Source of the DNA: Ruegeria sp. HKCCA6707
GTDB lineage: Bacteria; Pseudomonadota; Alphaproteobacteria; Rhodobacterales; Rhodobacteraceae
Reading direction: 5' to 3'
Assembly: GCF_013033515.1 (NCBI RefSeq)
Contig: NZ_WQEG01000001.1
Span: 124,001-188,000, forward strand
Length of the DNA: 64,000 nucleotides
Made by a program: the position numbers and the translations under genes. Shown here one piece after another: positions 12,112 through 21,635 of this stretch. Below the pieces are notes generated by a model. It worked only from the letters and a program-made list of their open reading frames with translations, ran no database searches and was not told where the DNA came from. Within the stretch, counting starts at the first letter, position 1; every line of letters begins with the position of its first letter.

Positions 12112-13257
12112 ATGGCCCTCGATACCGAGACCCCGCTGAACTCGCTTGGCTTTGCCAAACCGCCCTCGGAAACGCGGGTGGTGGTGGCCATGTCTGGTGG
12201 TGTGGACAGCTCCGTGGTTGCCGCGCATCTGGCCGAACAGGGATATGACGTGGTGGGCGTAACCCTGCAGCTTTATGATCATGGTGCCGCTTTGGCCAAG
12301 AAAGGCGCCTGCTGTGCCGGGATCGATATCCATGACGCGCGGCGCGTGGCCGAAGAGCGCGGCTTTCCCCACTATGTTCTGGACTATGAGAACATCTTCA
12401 AGGACGCCGTGATTGACGAATTTGCCGACAGCTATCTGGCGGGGGCAACCCCTGTGCCCTGCATTCGGTGTAATGAGCGGGTGAAGTTCAAGGATCTGCT
12501 GGAAACCGCCAAGGATCTTGAGGCTGACTGCATGGCGACGGGTCATTACATTCAGCGCAAGATGGGTGCAAACGGCCCGGAATTGCACAGCGCCGAGGAT
12601 GCAAACCGCGATCAATCCTATTTCCTGTTCTCGACCACGCCCGAGCAGCTTGAGTTTCTGCGCTTTCCGCTGGGCCACCTGCCCTCGAAAGACGCAACGC
12701 GAGAGATGGCCGCACAATACGGGCTGGCCGTGGCCGACAAGCCCGACAGTCAGGACATCTGTTTTGTGCCCAACGGCAATTATGCCAGCGTGATCGAAAA
12801 ACTGCGCCCTGGTGCGGCGGAACCGGGTGAGATCGTCCATGCCGATGGACGTGTTCTGGCGCAACATGAGGGCGTGATCCATTACACCATCGGTCAGCGC
12901 CGCGGCCTTGGCATCGGCGGGCTGAGCGAGCCGCTTTATGTGGTCAAGCTGGACGTGGACAAGAAACAGGTCGTCGTCGGCCCCAAAGAGATGCTGGCCA
13001 CGCGCATCGTGCCAGTGCGTGAGATCAACTGGCTGGGCGATGAGCCCTTTACCGCGCGCAAGGAATGGCACCTGTCGGTCAAAGTCCGCTCCACCCGCCC
13101 CCCAAGCGAAGCGATTATCCGCCCCCTGTCCGACTCCACTGCCGAGGTGGAACTGCTGACCCCCGAAGAAGGCATCTCGCCCGGTCAGGCCTGTGTGTTC
13201 TACGCCTCAGAGAGCAGCCGCCTCTATGGCGGTGGCTGGATCTGGCGGGGGTATTAG
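12112..13257 (+). CDS. mnmA: tRNA 2-thiouridine(34) synthase MnmA
   Basis: Adenylates and thiolates U34 of tRNA Lys, Glu and Gln. The PP-loop SGGVDSS is at residues 28-34. The catalytic cysteine C120 ([11 protein letters not shown]) and persulfide-accepting cysteine C217 (SQDICFVP) are both present. An extra CC pair at residues 67-68 is common in alphaproteobacteria. The 381-residue length is normal. It diverges from sciP and shares a 130-base promoter region with it. Its 3' end is convergent with a ComJ-like gene. Confidence 0.96.
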   Translation: MALDTETPLNSLGFAKPPSETRVVVAMSGGVDSSVVAAHLAEQGYDVVGVTLQLYDHGAALAKKGACCAGIDIHDARRVAEERGFPHYVLDYENIFKDAVIDEFADSYLAGATPVPCIRCNERVKFKDLLETAKDLEADCMATGHYIQRKMGANGPELHSAEDANRDQSYFLFSTTPEQLEFLRFPLGHLPSKDATREMAAQYGLAVADKPDSQDICFVPNGNYASVIEKLRPGAAEPGEIVHADGRVLAQHEGVIHYTIGQRRGLGIGGLSEPLYVVKLDVDKKQVVVGPKEMLATRIVPVREINWLGDEPFTARKEWHLSVKVRSTRPPSEAIIRPLSDSTAEVELLTPEEGISPGQACVFYASESSRLYGGGWIWRGY

Positions 13258-13331
13258 GGTTGCGATGGGTTTGCGACAAGCTGGACGCCAAGATCCAATG
13301 GCGATCTTGTTTCAGCATTGTTCTTAGCGAA

Positions 13332-13796
13332 CTAAGCCACAAACTCTTTGAGAACTTTCAGCGGTTTGGCATCTCCTTTCCAAAGCTCAACGCGATAACG
13401 ATCATTACCTTCCAAACCATCCGAATAAACACTGTCTAGGTTTGAATAGAGCACGCGGGCTTGGTAGTGTCCTTTGTCTAAGACCAGCCGCTCCGCCTCC
13501 GGTAGATAGTCGGTGCTTCCAGCGACAACCAACCGGCCCGAAGGCACGTCAATGGAAAACTCAACAACATGATCCCACGATGAAGATTCCAACTCAGACG
13601 GTTTGTTGCTAACGAGAACTTCGACTGGAACGTGCATATTTCGAGCTGTTCGTACAGCAAAAGCATCTACTCCACGCGCTAATCTCGCTCTCATTGCGTC
13701 TTCGGTCCATAGATCACCGTCTACGCCCGCCGACCATTCATCTTGGACAAGAAACTGAAAAAAGTCCGCGAACAGTTTGAATTCTGAAGTGATCAT
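13332..13796 (-). CDS. ComJ-like hypothetical protein (possible nuclease-inhibitor fold)
   Basis: A 154-residue cytoplasmic-looking protein with no signal or membrane segment. Its pattern (N-terminal beta-rich SEFKLFADFFQFLVQD, then WTEDAMRARLARGVDAFAVRTARNMHVPVEVLV, then VPSGRLVVAGST and KGHYQARVLYSNLD) parallels Bacillus ComJ/Nin, the inhibitor of the NucA nuclease, by eye. No partner nuclease gene is adjacent. The gene looks more AT-rich than its neighbours, lies alone between convergent mnmA and the AhpD-like gene, and has no clear ribosome site, all compatible with transfer. The family assignment is tentative. Confidence 0.6.
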   Translation of the reverse strand: MITSEFKLFADFFQFLVQDEWSAGVDGDLWTEDAMRARLARGVDAFAVRTARNMHVPVEVLVSNKPSELESSSWDHVVEFSIDVPSGRLVVAGSTDYLPEAERLVLDKGHYQARVLYSNLDSVYSDGLEGNDRYRVELWKGDAKPLKVLKEFVA

Positions 13797-13857
13797 AGAA
13801 GAAGCTGCTTAAAAATCTGAGATTAACGTCAATTTGGCTAGGCTATCGACATTTAGC

Positions 13858-14406
13858 CTATCCACCAGAAACGGCCTCAACCGCAGCCTCAAGTTCAATC
13901 TGCAAAGCATCATTGAAGCGGTTAAAAGCGCCGGTTAGGGCGATGCGCCAAGTGAGTTCGACGATTTGTGCGTCGGTGAACCACTGCCGCAGGTCTGAGA
14001 CCTCGGCGTCGCGCATCTGGCCTGAGCGCAATGTGACCGCCTTAGCATAAAGCACAACCGCCTTGTCGCACTCGTCCAGTTCCGGGTGGTCGTCTACCTC
14101 GGGCAGTTTCGCGACCCCTTCGGCGCTCAGCCCCTCGACGGTGGCCCAGGCTGCGTGATGCGAGATGCAATAGTCACAAGCGTTCAGCTTGGACACCGTG
14201 ACCATAGCCAACTCCAATGCGCGTCGGGGCAAATTGGCCTGTGCGCGCAGCTCGGACAGCATACCGGCCACGTGGTCCAGCACCGGCGGGCAATGGGCCG
14301 CCACACGGGACCAATTGTCGAACGGCCCATAAGCCTCCAGCGTCTGATGGGCTTCGCGCGCCGTCTGGGTCATCTCGTCATCGCGCAGGGCGGGAATGCG
14401 GGTCAT
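13858..14406 (-). CDS. AhpD-like / carboxymuconolactone decarboxylase family protein
   Basis: A 182-residue helical protein with the AhpD redox motif C77-x2-C80-x3-H84 in NACDYCISHHAAW. Proteins of this family are peroxidase-related alkylhydroperoxidases or thiol-redox partners; the substrate is unknown. The start is fixed by AAGGAGAG about 6 bases before ATG 14406. The longer frame from 14472 has no ribosome site. It is monocistronic as far as can be seen. Confidence 0.88.
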   Translation of the reverse strand: MTRIPALRDDEMTQTAREAHQTLEAYGPFDNWSRVAAHCPPVLDHVAGMLSELRAQANLPRRALELAMVTVSKLNACDYCISHHAAWATVEGLSAEGVAKLPEVDDHPELDECDKAVVLYAKAVTLRSGQMRDAEVSDLRQWFTDAQIVELTWRIALTGAFNRFNDALQIELEAAVEAVSGG

Positions 14407-14490
14407 GAGGTCTCTCCTTGGCGGGCGTCTGAGCGCAGCTTTTCGACCCTGCCCTAGCGACTGCATGTTCACAAGGGCCGGACCAGGGGG

Positions 14491-15066
14491 TCAAAGCCCA
14501 TCCGTCGGCGAATTGATCAGGATATAGAGCCCCACGCAAACCATGACATAGGGCGCGATGCGATCCATCCGGGCAAAACGCGGCGCTAGGTTCTGGGCAT
14601 GCGGCGCGCCCCAACTGGCCAGAAGAACCAGCCCAGCGGCCGCAATGCTGGCGCCAATCAGGGCCGCCCAGCGAAAGCCGGGGGTTGAGTCGGCCAGAAG
14701 CGGTGTCATCACGGCAAAGCTGTCAATCGACAGGCTGAGGAACAGTGTGACAATCGAGGTGACCGCGCTTTTGGTCCCCATCTCTTCGACCTCGGCGCTG
14801 CTGGCCTGATGCCAGATGCCACGCAGGCCCAGCACAAGCGGGACAAGGCCCAGATAGCCGATCCAGAAGGGAATGCCGTTGTTGTTCAGTCCGACGGCCA
14901 CGATCATCGACAGGCTCAGCATTATGGTTTGAGCCAAAGCAAACCCTGTTATTGCGCGGCGTCTGTCGACGACCAGAAAGAGGCCCAGCAGAACCGCGAG
15001 GTTGTCCAAGTTGGTGGTCACCAGCGCAATGCCGGCAGACAGGGCAAAGAGTGTAAGTTCAAGCAT
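14491..15066 (-). CDS. CadD-like cadmium resistance/LysE-superfamily membrane transporter
   Basis: A 191-residue membrane protein with about five hydrophobic segments. The first repeat carries TTNLDNLAVLLGLF and the second SLSIDSFAVMTPLL, an internal duplication with a conserved Asp in each half, as in the CadD/LysE superfamily of small exporters. Substrate is not known. Its start at 15066 overlaps the lpxB stop by 8 bases, so it is translationally coupled to the lipid A operon, an unusual partner. The ATG at 15129 would add 21 residues inside lpxB and is less likely. Confidence 0.75.
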   Translation of the reverse strand: MLELTLFALSAGIALVTTNLDNLAVLLGLFLVVDRRRAITGFALAQTIMLSLSMIVAVGLNNNGIPFWIGYLGLVPLVLGLRGIWHQASSAEVEEMGTKSAVTSIVTLFLSLSIDSFAVMTPLLADSTPGFRWAALIGASIAAAGLVLLASWGAPHAQNLAPRFARMDRIAPYVMVCVGLYILINSPTDGL

Positions 15067-16225
15067 GTGCCTTGGGCAGCCGATCCAGAACGGCGCGCGC
15101 TGCGCGCAGGCCCGGCGCCTCACCTCCACGGCCCAGCCTTTCCATGGTCAACGCCATTGCCTCCTGCTGTGCGACCGGGTTTTCGCATACCGCATTCAAG
15201 GCTGCGGCGATGTTTTCGGGCGTGCAGTCATCCAGCAGACACTCTGGTACAGCGCGCGTATCGGTTACCAGATTGACCAGCGTCACGGTGTCCAGCTTGA
15301 CCATGCGCTCGGCCATTTTCTGGGTCAGCCAGTTGAGCTTATAGGCAATGACCATCGGCGTGTTCTGCGCTGCCAGCTCCAGCGAGACGGTACCCGACGC
15401 GGCAAGCGCAAGGTCCGCCGCAGCAAAGGCCGCGCGTTTCTGGGCGCTGGCCTGCGCGGCGTCGCTGTCGCGCGGGTCCAAAACAACCGGCTTACCCGGC
15501 CAGTTGGGAACAATCGAATTGATCAGATCGGTCGTTGCCCCAACCGTGGGCACGACAACACGAAACGCGGGGTGCTTTGCGATAAACAGCTCCAGCGCGC
15601 CGCCAAAGCTGTCGGCCAGCCGCTCGATCTCACCTCGGCGCGAGCCCGGCAAGGCCAGCAGGAAAGGCGCATCGCCCAGATCATGGGTTTCGCGAAAGCC
15701 TGCGATTTCGGCTTGCGTTGCAATCGGTTCACTGGCCACGGGATGACCGACAAAGTCGCACTCCATCCCGGCCCGCTCCATATAGGGCGGCTCGAAGGGC
15801 AGCAGAGCAAGCACGTGGTCGATCACCTTGGCCATCTTGTCCGCTCGTCCTGGTCGCCAGGCCCAGACGCTGGGGGCCACGTAGTGCACGGTTCGTATCG
15901 CGCTAGAGGCTTTGACGATCTTGGCCACGCGCAGCGAAAAATCGGGGCTGTCGATGGTGATCAACACATCAGGTTGCACCGCAAGCACCGCCTCGGCCGT
16001 CTCGGCGATCCGTCGTTTGAGGTGAAAAAACTTCGGCAGAACTTCCACCAGCCCCATGACGCTGAGTTCAGACATCGGAAACTGGCTGGTCAGCCCTTCT
16101 GCTTGCATCAACGGGCCGCCAACACCGTGAAATTCGACGTCAGGGACAAGGGTTTTCAACCCCGCCATCAACGCGCCACCCAGCCGGTCGCCAGACGGTT
16201 CTCCGGCCACCAGAAAGACGCGCAT
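15059..16225 (-). CDS. lpxB: Lipid-A-disaccharide synthase LpxB
   Basis: GT19 glycosyltransferase joining UDP-2,3-diacylglucosamine and lipid X. The 388 residues start MRVFLVAGEPSGDRLGG, the family hallmark, with further blocks GLVEVLPKFFHLKRR, ITIDSPDFSLRVAK, and YVAPSVWAWRPGRA. The ATG at 16225 overlaps the lpxI stop as TGATG, so translation is coupled. It follows lpxI, lpxA and fabZ in one operon. Confidence 0.96.
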   Translation of the reverse strand: MRVFLVAGEPSGDRLGGALMAGLKTLVPDVEFHGVGGPLMQAEGLTSQFPMSELSVMGLVEVLPKFFHLKRRIAETAEAVLAVQPDVLITIDSPDFSLRVAKIVKASSAIRTVHYVAPSVWAWRPGRADKMAKVIDHVLALLPFEPPYMERAGMECDFVGHPVASEPIATQAEIAGFRETHDLGDAPFLLALPGSRRGEIERLADSFGGALELFIAKHPAFRVVVPTVGATTDLINSIVPNWPGKPVVLDPRDSDAAQASAQKRAAFAAADLALAASGTVSLELAAQNTPMVIAYKLNWLTQKMAERMVKLDTVTLVNLVTDTRAVPECLLDDCTPENIAAALNAVCENPVAQQEAMALTMERLGRGGEAPGLRAARAVLDRLPKAHA

Positions 16226-17019
16226 CAGACAGCCCGCTCGCGCACGGTCAGGAAGAGGCCAAGCCGGTTGCATTCGGCAATCACCGTGTCGCGCTGCAAC
16301 AGGATCACACCGCCCTTTTCGATGACGATCCCTGTCAGCCCTGCCGCAACGGCCTCGGCCACGGTGTCGGGGCCGATGGTGGGCAGGTCCACCCGCCGAT
16401 CCTGGTCGGGTTTTGGGCCTTTGAACAGAATCCCGCCGCCCGCATCCGGGCGCTGGGTCAGCGATTGTAGCATCCAGGCGGTGCCAAAGATGCCCTCGAC
16501 CGCGAGCACTTGCCCCTTCAGAACGACACAGGCCTGCCCGATATCCGCAGCCCCCATGCTGCGTACCACGCCCACGGCACGGTCTGCATCTGCCAGATCC
16601 CCTTCAGCAGGTTGCGCCTCGGTCAAACAGCCCAGCGGAGGCAACAGATCCGGGACGAGGTCATGCGCGGCGCGCACGCTCAGCCCTGCACCCTCGAAGA
16701 TTGATATCACGGCGCGCAAAGCCGCATCGTCGCCGGCGATCATCGCTTGCTGCAATTGCGGAACCAAAGGCATTGTCGCCGCGTCGATACGGGCCGGGTC
16801 TACCTTCGGGCGTTTCACAGCGCCAACCATGCAGATCTCGGTTACGCCGCGTGTCTGCAACTCGGTCAGAAACGTGCCCAGCTGTTCCAGCGGGAAGACC
16901 ATGTCAGGGGTCAGCCTATCGGGCACGAACCCTTCCAAGGCGCAGATCAAAGGGCGCTGGGGCAACCGGGCGACCAATTCGTCCGGCAATGCGCCTGTCC
17001 CCGCAATCAAAGCCAGCAT
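16225..17019 (-). CDS. lpxI: UDP-2,3-diacylglucosamine pyrophosphatase LpxI (DUF1009)
   Basis: The alphaproteobacterial replacement of LpxH, giving lipid X and UMP. The 264 residues show the N-terminal MLALIAGTGALPDEL fold start, and the C-terminal catalytic block with GLTGIVIEKGGVILLQRD. Placement between lpxA and lpxB is the standard layout for LpxI users. It overlaps lpxB by 1 base and is 3 bases from the lpxA stop. Confidence 0.94.
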   Translation of the reverse strand: MLALIAGTGALPDELVARLPQRPLICALEGFVPDRLTPDMVFPLEQLGTFLTELQTRGVTEICMVGAVKRPKVDPARIDAATMPLVPQLQQAMIAGDDAALRAVISIFEGAGLSVRAAHDLVPDLLPPLGCLTEAQPAEGDLADADRAVGVVRSMGAADIGQACVVLKGQVLAVEGIFGTAWMLQSLTQRPDAGGGILFKGPKPDQDRRVDLPTIGPDTVAEAVAAGLTGIVIEKGGVILLQRDTVIAECNRLGLFLTVRERAV

Positions 17020-17022
17020 CGG

Positions 17023-17808
17023 TTATTTCCTTGGCGTCAGGAAGGACCGGTCGGTATCGCTGGTGACAAAATCCACGATCCGGCGGACATAGTCGCTTTG
17101 GACGTCTTCCCCCAGGCGATGCGCACGGTCCATGAAGGGGCCGTCACCTTCGGACAACTCGCGGAACGCTGCCCGCAAGGCTGCGATATCTTCACGCGCC
17201 ACACCGCGACGCTTGAGCCCCACAAGGTTCAGCCCGTCCAACTCACCACGCGGTGCCTGGACCAGACCGTAGGGAATGACATCCTTGGCCACCATGGTAA
17301 GCGCGCCAATAATCGCCCCCTGCCCGACTCGCACCCATTGATGCAAGCCCGAGATGCCACCCACAATGACATCATCTTCTATGATGCAATGCCCGGCTGC
17401 GCCCGAATGGTTGACCATGATCACGCGATTACCCATCTGAACGTCATGCGCCACATGGACGCCAGCCATCAACAGGCAATCGTCCCCGATGCGGGTGACA
17501 CCGCCACCACCTTCTGTGCCGGTATTGATTGTGACATGTTCACGAATGCGGTTCCGTTGGCCGATCTCAAGACGCGTATTCTCGCCGCCGAATTTCAGAT
17601 CCTGCGGAATTTCACCGATGACCGAAAAGTTGAAGATGACGGTGTCGTCCCCAACCGAAGTCTCACCGGTCACCACGACATGTGATTTCAGCTCGACCCG
17701 GTCTCCGAGACGGACATTGGGTCCGACGTAACAGAACGGTCCAACCGTACAATCCTGCCCGAGTTTTGCACCCTCTTCGATGATGGCGCTGGGATGGATA
17801 CCGCTCAT
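17023..17808 (-). CDS. lpxA: UDP-N-acetylglucosamine acyltransferase LpxA
   Basis: First committed step of lipid A synthesis. The 261-residue protein is a left-handed beta helix built of hexapeptide repeats, with the catalytic histidine H121 in HVAHDVQMG and the family block [16 protein letters not shown]. The C-terminal helical domain ends at FLTPRK. The start at 17808 overlaps the fabZ stop as ATGA; the ATG at 17829 is inside fabZ and less likely. Confidence 0.97.
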   Translation of the reverse strand: MSGIHPSAIIEEGAKLGQDCTVGPFCYVGPNVRLGDRVELKSHVVVTGETSVGDDTVIFNFSVIGEIPQDLKFGGENTRLEIGQRNRIREHVTINTGTEGGGGVTRIGDDCLLMAGVHVAHDVQMGNRVIMVNHSGAAGHCIIEDDVIVGGISGLHQWVRVGQGAIIGALTMVAKDVIPYGLVQAPRGELDGLNLVGLKRRGVAREDIAALRAAFRELSEGDGPFMDRAHRLGEDVQSDYVRRIVDFVTSDTDRSFLTPRK

Positions 17809-18278
17809 GCTGTTTTTTCCATGTCCCAATCAACATAGGCCGAAAACTCGGCCTCGGCGGCCACTTCGTCATCAACGGTCGCACGGCCGCTGAACTTGAA
17901 GATTTTACCACCCTTTTTGCCGCGCACGGTTTCGACATGCATCTTCAAGACGTCACCGGGCACCACTTTGCGGCGGAATTTGCACTTGTCGATATTCATG
18001 AAATAGATCAGCAGCTCGCTATCGATCACATCCATACCGACGCCCAGCATGACCCCTGCAGTCTGTGCCATCGCTTCGACAATGGTAACGCCTGGCATGA
18101 TCGGCGTGCCCGGGAAATGGCCCTGGAAATGAGGCTCGTTCATCGTGACGTTCTTGACGCCAATAGCCGATTGATACCCGTCAATTTCGACCACCTTGTC
18201 GACCAAAAGAAACGGATAGCGATGCGGCAGAATGCGCTGGATCAGCTGAATGTCGGCACTCTTGGTTTCCGTGCTCAT
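17805..18278 (-). CDS. fabZ: 3-hydroxyacyl-ACP dehydratase FabZ
   Basis: Hotdog-fold dehydratase of fatty acid synthesis. Catalytic residues H54 ([12 protein letters not shown]) and E68 ([10 protein letters not shown]) are in place, and [13 protein letters not shown] is the family start. Of 157 residues. It competes with LpxA for hydroxyacyl-ACP, and its place in the lpx operon with coupled translation is conserved. Confidence 0.97.
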   Translation of the reverse strand: MSTETKSADIQLIQRILPHRYPFLLVDKVVEIDGYQSAIGVKNVTMNEPHFQGHFPGTPIMPGVTIVEAMAQTAGVMLGVGMDVIDSELLIYFMNIDKCKFRRKVVPGDVLKMHVETVRGKKGGKIFKFSGRATVDDEVAAEAEFSAYVDWDMEKTA

Positions 18279-18352
18279 GGTTCTGGTGTCCCGTTTTTTG
18301 GTGTTATCTTGAACGTGTGGTTAGCAATACCGTCACGTCAGGGCAAGCCACG

Positions 18353-18934
18353 CTAGTCGCCAGAGAGGTCATCGAGACCTTGTCCATCCCCAATAGCTGC
18401 ATCTATGCGAGAAATTGCAAAATCGGTAATGTCCGTACGATCGGCGCTCAGAAAGACACTGGACCTTTCGATGATCATCGAGGCACCGGATTCGCGCAGA
18501 AGGTCGATCAAATGAGGTTGCGCCAACTCAAAAAACGCAGCTCGCGCGACTTCGCTGCGGCGTGCCAAATCGTCCAGCTTTGCACGTTGGCTTTCACGAT
18601 GCGATTGAACTTTAAGGTCGAACGCATCTGCAAGCGGCGTGAACTCCTCTGGCGGCAGAGTCGCGCGCTGTTCGGTCAGGTCTTGCTCTTCTTGGCTCAA
18701 TTCAGCGACGATCTTCTCATTTTCTTCCGCAAGTTCGGCACTTTCCTCTTCGATTTCTCGGAAGATACGTTGGCCAAATTGCGATTCAGAAAACAACCGC
18801 TCGCTTGAAATTGTAAGAACACCCGATTGCGGCACGCCCAATTGCTGTGCCGCCGCCGATGCACCGATGCAGACAAAAACACACAGGGCCCAGATCGGGC
18901 CCCGCGTAATCCTTTTGACAAATGACGGTTTCAT
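18353..18934 (-). CDS. OmpH/Skp-like periplasmic chaperone
   Basis: A 193-residue secreted protein: an N-terminal signal (WALCVFVCIGASAAAQQ, probable cleavage after SAAAQ or ASA), then a strand with SGVLTISSERLFSES, then a long charged coiled coil (about residues 60-135, IEEESAELAEENEKIVAEL), and a C-terminal return to the body. Skp/OmpH proteins hold unfolded outer membrane proteins on the way to BamA. It lies 4 bases after bamA, which supports this role. It is divergent in sequence from E. coli Skp. Confidence 0.85.
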   Translation of the reverse strand: MKPSFVKRITRGPIWALCVFVCIGASAAAQQLGVPQSGVLTISSERLFSESQFGQRIFREIEEESAELAEENEKIVAELSQEEQDLTEQRATLPPEEFTPLADAFDLKVQSHRESQRAKLDDLARRSEVARAAFFELAQPHLIDLLRESGASMIIERSSVFLSADRTDITDFAISRIDAAIGDGQGLDDLSGD

Positions 18935-18938
18935 TGGC

Positions 18939-21299
18939 TCAGAAATTTGCCTGAATGGTCAGGTCAAAGCTTTGCTCTTTGTCAAAGCTTTCTTTCTTAA
19001 GAGCTTTTGAGAAGTTGAAACGCAGCGGGCCAAAGGGTGTTGTCCACAGGACCGACACGCCCAATACGTGACGGATCGAACCATCTGCACCAACGATATT
19101 GGCACCCGTCGTGTCAACGTTGTTGATGTTGTAGAGGTTGCCGACGTCATAGAAAACACCGCCCCTCAAACCAAGTTCCTCGGGCAGCCCCAGTGGAAAA
19201 TCGGTCTCAAACCGGGCGACCCAGTAATAGTTGCCACCGATAGCGTCGTCTTCACCGTTCGAAAGGTCGCGCGGACCAATACCCGACGGTTCGAACCCAC
19301 GGAAGGTCCCGCTTCCAAGCAAGAAGCGATCCAGTGTTCGACTAAAATCGGAACCTCTCCAGTTAAGCGCGCCAAGCTCAAGTGTAGCTCTCAGAACTAC
19401 TTCTTCATTCAAGACACGCTGCTGCGCGATCGCGCGCGCTGTGGTTTGGATATATTTGTTGTCACCACCCAGCCCAGCGTAGTCCAGGTTTGCTTCCAAC
19501 AGCACGCCTGCATTGGGGTTCAAACCACCAAGCCGGCTGTCGTAGATATAAGACAGACCAACCGAACTTGAAGTCCGGCTGCCTTGGGCGATTTCAGACG
19601 AAATAACCGCACCGCTTGTCTGGCCGCTTTGCTGGGTCATTTCACTGTCTTCCCAACCATAGCGAAGACGCAGTGCCGAGAGTTCACCAATCGAATAGGT
19701 CAACTGCGGTTGGAAGAACAACCGCTCAGTATTGTACGACGCAAAGCTTGAATCCGTGGCAGCGAAACCCAGACCCAGGTCGAACCGCAATTGGCGACCC
19801 AATAGATAGGGCTCGGTAAAGTTCAAGGTGTACTGTTCTGACTCCTGAGCCGTCGAGATTGTCAGGCCCAAATTCTGACCACGTCCCAAAAAGTTCGATT
19901 CGTTCAAACCAACCGCGATGCCGAACCCGTCGGAAACCGAGAAACTACCACCGAGGCTCAGCGAACCGGTCGGTTGTTCGGCGACATCCACATCGACGAT
20001 CACCTGGCTTGGGCTCGACCCTTCTCGTGTTTCGACATCGGCCTCGGAAAAGAAGCCAAGTGCCCGAATACGTTCAGCGGCCTGACGGATTTCGCGCGGG
20101 TTAAAGGGGTCTCCTTCGACAGTGTCGAACTGGCGTCGGATAACACGGTCGAGTGTTGTCGTATTTCCTTCGATGTCGATCCTTTCGACAAAGATGCGAG
20201 GCCCTTTTGTCAGAACAAACTGAATATCCAATGATAGATCACGATCATTTCGTGTGACGCGAGGCTCGACCCGAAGAAAATCGACACCTTCCTTCAAGCC
20301 CAAGCGTTCTTGTCTCGCGATCGACTGTTCGACCAGCGAGGGCGTGTAGGTAACGCCAGGTTTGATCTTCAAGGCTTCCTGATAGATCGCTGGATCGACA
20401 CCCGGAATTTCACTGACCGTTGTGATGTTACCAAATGAGAACTTCTGACCTTCGGTGATGTTCATGACCAGGAAAAACGCATCCCGTTCGCGGGTGAACT
20501 CGACATTCGTGCTGTTAACCCGAAAGTCGACGTAGCCGCGCGAAAGATAGAAATCCCGAATTACCTGCTTATCGAACTCGATCCGGTCGCCGATGAAGGT
20601 ATCGCTTCGGATGAAGGTCCGCAAAAACGTTGCTTGCTTGGTTTCTAGAACACGGCGCAAACGTCGGTCCGAGAACGCGCGGTTCCCTACGAAACTTACG
20701 CGTTCAACCTCGATCGTAGTGCCTTCGGCCACTTCGAAAACCAGATCGACCCGATTGTCATTGCGACGAATGATACGCGGGATGACGGTCGCCGAAACGC
20801 GTCCCTGGGCCGAGTAAACCTCGGCGATCAGATCGGCATCCGCTTCGGCCACTTGGGGCGTAAACACCCGCCGCGTCTCAGACGAAATGACGTCAAGCAG
20901 CACCTCATCCTTTACCCGGCGATTCCCTTCGATGCTGATTTGGTTGATTGTCGGGTATTCCTGCACCTCGATCACAAGAGTCGTGCCGCGCGGTGTCAGT
21001 TCAACTGTTTCAAAAACGCCACTGTCAAGCAAACGCTGGAAAGCATCATTCAACTGACCTGCGGTTACCGTTTGGCCCGGTTCGATACCTGTTCGTTCGA
21101 TGATCGTCGACGTTTCGATCCGCCGATTGCCTTCAACTTCGAAGCTGTTGATGGTGTAAGTCTGCGCCTGCGCGACCTGTGGTGCTGCCGTTAACCCGAC
21201 GACAGTAAAGGCAAAAATGAATACTAGTGCGCGCCACAATATATTGATTGGTGCCTGTACCGAGCCGCAGGATGTGCCCGTACCTCTGCTGTCCGCCAT
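18939..21299 (-). CDS. bamA: Outer membrane protein assembly factor BamA
   Basis: Central pore of the BAM complex. The 786 residues contain a signal peptide (ALVFIFAFTVVGLTAAPQVAQA), five POTRA domains (about residues 50-430), and a 16-strand barrel. The loop-6 motif is present as FRGFEPSGIGPRD, and the last residue is phenylalanine (LTIQANF), the outer-membrane beta-signal. It is followed closely by ompH/skp, fabZ and the lpx genes. The upstream ribosome site is weak (TTGAG). Confidence 0.97.
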   Translation of the reverse strand: MADSRGTGTSCGSVQAPINILWRALVFIFAFTVVGLTAAPQVAQAQTYTINSFEVEGNRRIETSTIIERTGIEPGQTVTAGQLNDAFQRLLDSGVFETVELTPRGTTLVIEVQEYPTINQISIEGNRRVKDEVLLDVISSETRRVFTPQVAEADADLIAEVYSAQGRVSATVIPRIIRRNDNRVDLVFEVAEGTTIEVERVSFVGNRAFSDRRLRRVLETKQATFLRTFIRSDTFIGDRIEFDKQVIRDFYLSRGYVDFRVNSTNVEFTRERDAFFLVMNITEGQKFSFGNITTVSEIPGVDPAIYQEALKIKPGVTYTPSLVEQSIARQERLGLKEGVDFLRVEPRVTRNDRDLSLDIQFVLTKGPRIFVERIDIEGNTTTLDRVIRRQFDTVEGDPFNPREIRQAAERIRALGFFSEADVETREGSSPSQVIVDVDVAEQPTGSLSLGGSFSVSDGFGIAVGLNESNFLGRGQNLGLTISTAQESEQYTLNFTEPYLLGRQLRFDLGLGFAATDSSFASYNTERLFFQPQLTYSIGELSALRLRYGWEDSEMTQQSGQTSGAVISSEIAQGSRTSSSVGLSYIYDSRLGGLNPNAGVLLEANLDYAGLGGDNKYIQTTARAIAQQRVLNEEVVLRATLELGALNWRGSDFSRTLDRFLLGSGTFRGFEPSGIGPRDLSNGEDDAIGGNYYWVARFETDFPLGLPEELGLRGGVFYDVGNLYNINNVDTTGANIVGADGSIRHVLGVSVLWTTPFGPLRFNFSKALKKESFDKEQSFDLTIQANF

Positions 21300-21418
21300 G
21301 TTTTTTTCTCAACCCAGAATCTAAGTCTTTGCAAGTTGAGTAGCGGGAATATGCAGTCTTGTCAAAAGACCAAACTGCATAAAAAGCGTATTGGTTTTAG
21401 GCTTTCAGAGACGAGGAA
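21300..21418. other. Non-coding stretch upstream of bamA
   Basis: Together with 21563-21635 this is what remains of the rseP-bamA gap outside the small membrane protein. It is AT-richer than its surroundings and probably holds a bamA promoter or leader. I see no clear hairpin or riboswitch. Confidence 0.4.
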
Positions 21419-21562
21419 TCACATAGTCACCAGATAAGCGCCTGCCGCAAGGGCAAGTGCGGTGATCGCAAAACTCATCAGCATGTTCCAGTTCATCAGG
21501 AACAGAAAGCTGAAACTCTGATATGATTTCTGCAATGCCTTGGTCATCTGTCCGGTTTCCAT
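21419..21562 (-). CDS. Small single-pass membrane protein between rseP and bamA (47 aa)
   Basis: A short frame in the 336-base gap between the rseP stop and the bamA start. It reads MTKALQKSYQSFSFLFLMNW followed by one hydrophobic helix (SFAITALALAAGAYLV) and ends TGA at 21419. ATG 21562 gives 47 residues and ATG 21547, with a weak GGA upstream, gives 42. I recall similar FSFL...NW...GAYL small proteins in Rhodobacteraceae, but have not searched. A different frame of the same strand (21405-21602) gives a Cys-rich 65-residue peptide without hydrophobic character and is less likely. Function unknown. Confidence 0.5.
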   Translation of the reverse strand: METGQMTKALQKSYQSFSFLFLMNWNMLMSFAITALALAAGAYLVTM

Positions 21563-21635
21563 GCTCTGTGTAAGGACAGATCATAGCGTTTAAATGCGGC
21601 AAGAATGCGTCCAGATTGTGCCGGGTTTTACCAAA

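Noticed and set aside
15002-17092. A 696-residue open frame on the plus strand
   Set aside because: It is the antisense shadow of lpxB and lpxI, which match known families on the minus strand. Its translation is low in structure and rich in Arg/His/Gly.
21405-21602. A 65-residue frame with CDHRTCPCG near its C-terminus
   Set aside because: The alternative frame on the same strand gives a cleaner hydrophobic small protein; the Cys-rich peptide has no ribosome site. I kept the other frame with limited confidence.
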